A DNA stretch of 64,000 nt, from the NCBI GenBank assembly GCA_052387255.1, contig JBQTJI010000039.1, positions 1 through 64,000 of the forward strand. The letters are read 5' to 3'. Shown here one piece after another: positions 60,294 through 64,000 of this stretch. The notes beneath the pieces were generated by a model, which made no database searches, was not told the DNA's origin, and saw nothing but the letters and a program-made list of their open reading frames with translations. The position numbers and the translations under genes are program-made. The stretch is from JBBQXK01 sp052387255. GTDB lineage: Bacteria > Pseudomonadota > Alphaproteobacteria > Rhodobacterales > Rhodobacteraceae. Every line of letters starts with the position of its first letter. Within the stretch, counting starts at the first letter, position 1.

Positions 60294-61391
60294 ATGTACA
60301 TATGGGAACAGCCAGACTGGCCGAAGCTGGTCTGGCAGGATGCGAACATCGCCGGACCCTTGGCAGCGGTGCGCCATGACCAAGGACGACTGATCGGCCG
60401 CATGGGGGCCCTGGGCTTCAAGCTGCGCGAAGAGGCGGTGCTGCAGACCCTGACGCAGGATGTCGTCAAGACCAGCGAGATCGAAGGCGAGCAGTTGGAC
60501 GTCACACAGGTACGTTCCTCGCTGGCACGCCGCCTCGGCATCGATATCGGCGCCCTGCCCCCGACTGACCGCAACGTCGAAGGCATTGTCGAGGTGATGC
60601 TGGACGCAACGCGGAACTATGGGAATCCCCTGACCGCCGAGCGCCTGTTCGGCTGGCACGCCGCCCTGTTTCCGACCGGTCGCAGCGGCATGACGCGGAT
60701 CAAGGTTGGCGACTGGCGCGACGACCGCGCGGGTCCGATGCAAGTCGTGTCAGGGCCGTACGGCAGGGAAAACTTGCACTATTCGGCACCACCGGCCCCA
60801 CGGCTCGCGGCCGAGATGGACGCCTTCCTCGCCTGGTTCAACGCGCCGCTGTCCACCGATCCGGTGATCAAGGCGGCGCTGGCGCATCTGTGGTTTGTCA
60901 CCATCCACCCGTTCGAGGATGGCAACGGTCGCATCGCCCGCGCCATCGCCGATTTGGCGCTTGCCCGGTCAGAGAAGAGTCCTCATCGATTCTACAGCAT
61001 GTCGGCGCAGATCAGGGCCGAACGCAGCGCCTACTACGATCAGCTGGAACGGACCCAGAAGGGTGAAACAGACGTCACCGCCTGGATCCTGTGGTTTCTC
61101 GAGTGCCTCGGCCGCGCGATTCATGGGTCCGATGGCGTCCTGGCCGCGGTCGTCGCCAAGGCGCAGTTCTGGGAACGCGCCGCGTCGCTGGCACTGAACG
61201 AACGCCAGATCAAGGTGCTGAACCGGTTGCTCGACGGGTTCGAGGGCAAGTTGACGTCATCGAAGTGGGCGAGGATTGCCAAATGTTCGCAGGATACAGC
61301 GAACCGCGACATCGCAGCCTTGCTCGACCTAGGCCTCCTGCGAAAGGGCGAAGGCGGCGGCCGCAGCACGCATTACGAGCTGGTGCTGTGA
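60294..61391 (+). CDS. Fic family protein with DUF4172-like N-terminus
   Basis: Predicted 365-residue Fic enzyme, likely an AMP-transferase. The active-site loop HPFEDGNGR is at residues 205-213 with H205. An N-terminal inhibitory helix, TSEIEGE (T60-E64-G65), marks a class II Fic that keeps itself inactive until released. The N-terminal 50 residues look like DUF4172 and the last 60 like a winged helix, which could let it bind its own promoter. GGAG lies eight bases before the ATG and overlaps a repeated box. Target unknown. Confidence 0.9.
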   Translation: MYIWEQPDWPKLVWQDANIAGPLAAVRHDQGRLIGRMGALGFKLREEAVLQTLTQDVVKTSEIEGEQLDVTQVRSSLARRLGIDIGALPPTDRNVEGIVEVMLDATRNYGNPLTAERLFGWHAALFPTGRSGMTRIKVGDWRDDRAGPMQVVSGPYGRENLHYSAPPAPRLAAEMDAFLAWFNAPLSTDPVIKAALAHLWFVTIHPFEDGNGRIARAIADLALARSEKSPHRFYSMSAQIRAERSAYYDQLERTQKGETDVTAWILWFLECLGRAIHGSDGVLAAVVAKAQFWERAASLALNERQIKVLNRLLDGFEGKLTSSKWARIAKCSQDTANRDIAALLDLGLLRKGEGGGRSTHYELVL

Positions 61392-61460
61392 CTTCCTAGC
61401 CGCACCGGCCTGCTAGACATGAAAGGGCGGAGACGGAGAGCCCACGCTCGACTCTTCCAC

Positions 61461-61499
61461 CTTGAAAGAATAGTTCCTTCAGGCTATATAGCTTTCAAG
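61461..61499 (+). promoter_or_regulatory. higBA promoter within an inverted repeat
   Basis: TTGAAA (61462-61467) and TATATA (61485-61490) are 17 bases apart. They are bracketed by CTTGAAAG (61461-61468) and CTTTCAAG (61492-61499), a perfect eight-base inverted repeat. HigA probably binds the repeat and represses its own operon. Confidence 0.7.
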
Positions 61500-61512
61500 A
61501 CATGAGGACCGG

Positions 61513-61866
61513 ATGCCGTGGGAAGTTTTTTTCGCCGACGAGTTCGAACCTGAGTTCGACGGACTCGACGCCGAGGTCCAGGACGCGATCCTCACGCGGG
61601 TGCTGCTCCTCGAACGCGAGGGGCCATCACTCGGACGGCCGCATGCCGACACTCTCACCGGGTCGAAACATGCAAATATAAAGGAGTTGCGTTGCACCGC
61701 CGCAGGCGGAGTTTGGCGTGTTGCCTTCGCCTTCGACCCCGACCGGCAAGCGATCCTGCTTGTTGGCGGCGACAAATCGGGTGGCAGTGAAAAACGCTTC
61801 TACAAGCAGCTGATCACCCGCGCCGACGAACGGTTCGACCGCCACCTTGCTGCACGGAAAGGATGA
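61513..61866 (+). CDS. higB: HigB-type toxin (Gp49-like RelE fold)
   Basis: Predicted 117-residue RelE-superfamily toxin. Visible motifs are LLEREGPSLGRPHADTL, HANIKELRC and GGVWRVAFAFDPDRQAILLVGG, as in phage Gp49-like HigB killers, which cut mRNA on the ribosome. It precedes the antitoxin gene, the usual higBA order, and overlaps it by four bases. GAGGA lies before the ATG. All of the expected length is present. Confidence 0.9.
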   Translation: MPWEVFFADEFEPEFDGLDAEVQDAILTRVLLLEREGPSLGRPHADTLTGSKHANIKELRCTAAGGVWRVAFAFDPDRQAILLVGGDKSGGSEKRFYKQLITRADERFDRHLAARKG

Positions 61867-62240
61867 AGAACATGGTACGAAGCCTTCAGGACAAGCTGGC
61901 CACACTCGACCCTGATCGCCGGGCACGGATCGAAGCCGAGGCCGAAAAGCTGCACACCGAATACCTTACGCTTCGGGAACTTCGGAAGGCCCGCGATCTG
62001 ACTCAGGTCCAACTGGCCGAGACACTCGGCATCCAGCAAGCCACGGTGGCGAAGTACGAGCGTCAAAGCGATATTCTCTTGTCGACGCTCACCGGCTACG
62101 TCCGAGCAATGGGCGGGTCGCTCAAGCTGATGGTCCAGTTCCCCGGCAAGGAACCCGTCGCCCTTGAGGGCTTGGGAGATCCAGAAGAACCGCGCCGCAG
62201 ACGCAACTCTCGAACTGGCACTGCGGAACACACCGCTTGA
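61863..62240 (+). CDS. higA: HigA-type antitoxin (XRE)
   Basis: Predicted 125-residue antitoxin with an XRE helix-turn-helix, LTQVQLAETLGIQQATVAKYE (about residues 45-64). The N-terminus (RARIEAEAEKLHTEYLTLRELRKA, in part) should contact HigB. It is translated from an ATG that overlaps the toxin stop. It neutralises HigB and represses the operon through the upstream inverted repeat. The C-terminal 20 residues are basic and probably disordered. Confidence 0.9.
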   Translation: MKNMVRSLQDKLATLDPDRRARIEAEAEKLHTEYLTLRELRKARDLTQVQLAETLGIQQATVAKYERQSDILLSTLTGYVRAMGGSLKLMVQFPGKEPVALEGLGDPEEPRRRRNSRTGTAEHTA

Positions 62241-62318
62241 CTGGACCTGAAGGTTCTATTGCCAGTTCAGCAAGGCTTGCGCACCAGCCCGCAGGATGTC
62301 CTGCGCCTGCCGAGGCTC

Positions 62319-62453
62319 TCAGGTGTATAGGCCACCCGGCCCCGACTCGCCGACGTTCTCCGCGAACCAGTCCAGCGCCTCATCGGAAAACGGCCGCAGG
62401 CACACGACGGTGCCGTGGTCGATGATCTCGATATGTTGCCAACCGTCAGTCAT
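62319..62453 (-). CDS. Small 44-residue protein
   Basis: Open frame MTDGWQHIEIIDHGTVVCLR... ending WFAENVGESGPGGLYT. Composition and codon use fit a real short gene of a type seen in Rhodobacterales. GGAGGA lies about 20 bases before the ATG, further than usual. Function unknown. Confidence 0.5.
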   Translation of the reverse strand: MTDGWQHIEIIDHGTVVCLRPFSDEALDWFAENVGESGPGGLYT

Positions 62454-62485
62454 GTGTATGATCTATCTACTTTTCCTCCAGGATC

Positions 62486-62962
62486 TTAGCACGGACGACC
62501 CACCCTGCCAGCGCATGGCGGCTCCTCGGCATCCACCGGCGGATTGTCCTCCGGAAAGTCGTAGCGTTCAACCACAAGAGAATCCTGCTCGTCTGCGGGC
62601 CAGACCTCCAGGACCTGGTTCGTCAGATCGCCATTTTCTGCCAAGTCGTCGAGCACTGCACGGAAGAATGCGATGTGATCGGCCCGTAGCGCACCGTTTG
62701 GCAGGTTCAGACACACAAGTCCGGAATGAAGTTCGACCCCGACGTAGCATGGGGCGTTTGATCCGCTCCCATCAGCTGGTCGAAAGTCATCCGAGTTGCG
62801 TGTGACCAAGGTCCAGTCCTCGGCAAGGATCCTCGCCATGAGCGCATGATCCTTCAGACCGGCCATACCACGACGTGTCAGGTGAGCGCTCTCAGGGTAT
62901 CCTGCCTCGACCGCCTCCTCCGCCAAGTCGAGGGCAAGACACTCATCGATGAGAAACTTCAC
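62486..62962 (-). CDS. DUF5615 PIN-like toxin
   Basis: Predicted 158-residue PIN-like nuclease. MKFLIDECL gives the first acids (D6, E7), and RNSDDFRPA and GVELHSGLVCLNLP follow in the order of DUF5615 proteins. The family acts as VapC-like toxins paired with DUF433 antitoxins. The partner is the next gene upstream, ten bases away on the same strand. Confidence 0.85.
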   Translation of the reverse strand: MKFLIDECLALDLAEEAVEAGYPESAHLTRRGMAGLKDHALMARILAEDWTLVTRNSDDFRPADGSGSNAPCYVGVELHSGLVCLNLPNGALRADHIAFFRAVLDDLAENGDLTNQVLEVWPADEQDSLVVERYDFPEDNPPVDAEEPPCAGRVGRPC

Positions 62963-62971
62963 CCAACGCCC

Positions 62972-63655
62972 CTAGCTGACCTTGCGGGTGTGCTTGCGCG
63001 TGTACGTCAGACGAAGCTTGTCGGACCGGTACTCACTTTCTCTGGTCGGCCGCCCGGTTCGTGGATTGGCCTTCGCGTAAAGAACTGCTGCGTCGACTTT
63101 CTTACGATCAAGTGACGGGTACATGCCAAGAACTTCATCTATTCCTGCCCTGTCGACCACGTCCGCGACCTCGTGGGCGCCGATGCGCGTCCCGGCGATG
63201 ACTGGAAGACCTCCCCTGATATCCGGATCGCGTTCGATTTCCACGTTCGACCGGCGCAGCTTGTCCCAATTGCTTTTGACGTGCAGGCAATGCGGAGTCA
63301 TGTCCACCGAGAGCGCGCTGTCGAGAACAAAGAGGAAGCTCTTCATGCCTGCGCCGCAAGATCCTTGCACCAGCGGCGTCCCCGAACAGGTGACCTTCTC
63401 AACGAACATGTTCCAGACCTTGTGCCGAGCTTTCGGCGCGAGAAGCTTCCCAGTGTCCTCATGGAACTTCACGAAAACACACAGGTCCAGATCCAGCATG
63501 CGTCGACCGGAGACGCGGTCCATAGCCCAAAGCGAGTCGAAATGGCCGTCATCGAGAAGGCGGTTGATATGGGTCTTTTTGACGCCGGTAACCGCCTCGG
63601 CTTCACTGATCGTAAGCCGATCGACGTGCGACGGGGAACTGCCGAGCACTTCCAT
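62972..63655 (-). CDS. DUF433 antitoxin with extended N-terminus
   Basis: Predicted 227-residue protein. The C-terminal half is a DUF433 domain, IERDPDIRGGLPVIAGTRIG followed by MYPSLDRKKVDAAVLYAKA, typical of the antitoxin of DUF5615 pairs. The first 130 residues carry a MerR-like helix-turn-helix (ISEAEAVTGVKKTHINRLL) for DNA binding. GGAAGG is eight bases before the ATG. A weak promoter, TTGATA-N17-CATCTT (63716-63688), lies upstream on the minus strand. It would block the toxin and repress the operon. Confidence 0.82.
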   Translation of the reverse strand: MEVLGSSPSHVDRLTISEAEAVTGVKKTHINRLLDDGHFDSLWAMDRVSGRRMLDLDLCVFVKFHEDTGKLLAPKARHKVWNMFVEKVTCSGTPLVQGSCGAGMKSFLFVLDSALSVDMTPHCLHVKSNWDKLRRSNVEIERDPDIRGGLPVIAGTRIGAHEVADVVDRAGIDEVLGMYPSLDRKKVDAAVLYAKANPRTGRPTRESEYRSDKLRLTYTRKHTRKVS

Positions 63656-64000
63656 GACAAAACCCTTCCGAATTTCCGGATGCCTTTAAGATGCTCCTAG
63701 ACCGGATCAATATCAAGGTGCAAATGCAGCGAACTGCTCTCGCAAAGCCGCCACGCTCGCCCGAGACCGCGCGTAAGAGGAACCAGAGCACGAATGGCAC
63801 TGCGGGAATATTCCCGAAATAATGCCATAATTTGCAAATTTCCCATATTTTTCAGCCCATTAAGAACCTCTGTGAGCGATGTCTCAGGCAGGGGTATGTG
63901 TGAACACTCCCTCAACACTGAGCTACCCCCCCCTTGCTCCCCTCCAACACGTCAACACGGCGCTCCGCGCCTGGGTGGAACATCAACCCCCAACCCAGGA
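63656..64000. other. Non-coding right end of window
   Basis: No gene is supported. It includes the DUF433 promoter, the nested palindrome at 63794-63828, and a CCTGGGT/ACCCAGG inverted pair (63971-63999) at the very edge. There is no tRNA-like sequence. Confidence 0.5.
63794..63828. repeat. Nested palindrome
   Basis: A 14-base perfect palindrome, CGGGAATATTCCCG (63803-63816), is enclosed by ATGGCA (63794-63799) and TGCCAT (63823-63828). It lies 140 bases upstream of the DUF433 gene. Likely an operator or protein-binding site for whatever lies to the right. Confidence 0.6.

Larger units (their letters stand above)
941..64000. mobile_element. Integrated N4-like podovirus with cargo, right end not in window
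   Basis: Everything to the right of the broken tRNA-Trp up to the window end is read as one element. It has a plus-strand replication module (2973-15588), bacterial-type cargo (15867-25516), a minus-strand late module (25810-59310) and toxin-antitoxin/Fic genes (60294-63655). Gene order and the virion RNA polymerase are N4-like. No integrase and no second tRNA-Trp copy are visible, so size (at least about 63 kb) and the right boundary are open. The segment after 60127 could still be a separate island. Confidence 0.7.

Noticed and set aside
59310..64000. Right attachment site (intact tRNA-Trp)
   Set aside because: I looked for the anticodon stem and T-arm sequence on both strands and found no copy, so the boundary must lie further right.
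1..64000. CRISPR arrays, insertion sequences, rRNA genes
   Set aside because: No regularly spaced direct repeats, transposase genes or rRNA sequences were seen.

Overview
The window is GC-rich alphaproteobacterial DNA, most likely Rhodobacterales. At the extreme left is a chromosomal stub on the minus strand: secE, a small membrane-protein gene, and only the 3' half of a tRNA-Trp gene. From position 941 rightwards the sequence is an integrated element. Its core is a podovirus of the N4 (Schitoviridae-like) type. No integrase and no second att site (an intact tRNA-Trp) are visible before 64000, so the right boundary appears to lie outside the window.

Layout. (1) 1-940: chromosome and truncated tRNA-Trp. 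(2) 941-2972: DUF3800 gene, a non-coding stretch and a hairpin-rich early leader. (3) 2973-15588, plus strand: phage replication module. It holds a MazG-like pyrophosphatase, an H-NS-like protein, a small zinc-finger protein, a Dda/RecD-like helicase, a family A DNA polymerase, a RecB-like exonuclease, a primase-helicase, a Sak4-like ATPase, an SSB, a RuvC-like resolvase, two small proteins and a MarR-like regulator. (4) 15867-25516: bacterial-type cargo at the point where the two phage modules converge. It holds a giant DUF4011 helicase-nuclease, a decayed FitAB-type toxin-antitoxin locus, and a translationally coupled three-gene operon (DUF262, DUF3696 ATPase, unknown protein). (5) 59310 down to 25810, minus strand: late module. 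In transcription order it holds a putative small terminase, dNTP diphosphohydrolase, large terminase, adaptor, tail spike, holins, SAR lysozyme, fibre/decoration genes, spanins, portal, scaffold, N4-gp56-type capsid protein, several virion proteins, and a 3571-residue giant protein. (6) 59645-63655: a zincin-like phage protein, then Fic, HigBA and DUF433/DUF5615 genes.

The main result is the giant protein. It carries single-subunit RNA polymerase motifs A, B and C (D1592, R1697/K1701/Y1709, D1986). Their spacing is nearly the same as I recall for the N4 virion RNA polymerase. With the N4-like order of replication and structural genes, this makes the element an N4-like phage whose polymerase would be packaged and injected to start early transcription. 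N4-like phages are classically regarded as virulent, so a copy joined to a broken tRNA-Trp gene and carrying defence-type cargo is unusual.

How it would work together (inference): injected virion RNA polymerase starts early transcription. The plus-strand module then copies the DNA. The minus-strand late operon builds the capsid and tail, packages DNA and lyses the cell. The 15.8-25.5 kb cargo and the toxin-antitoxin/Fic genes at the right would serve the lysogen against competing phages and help maintain the element.
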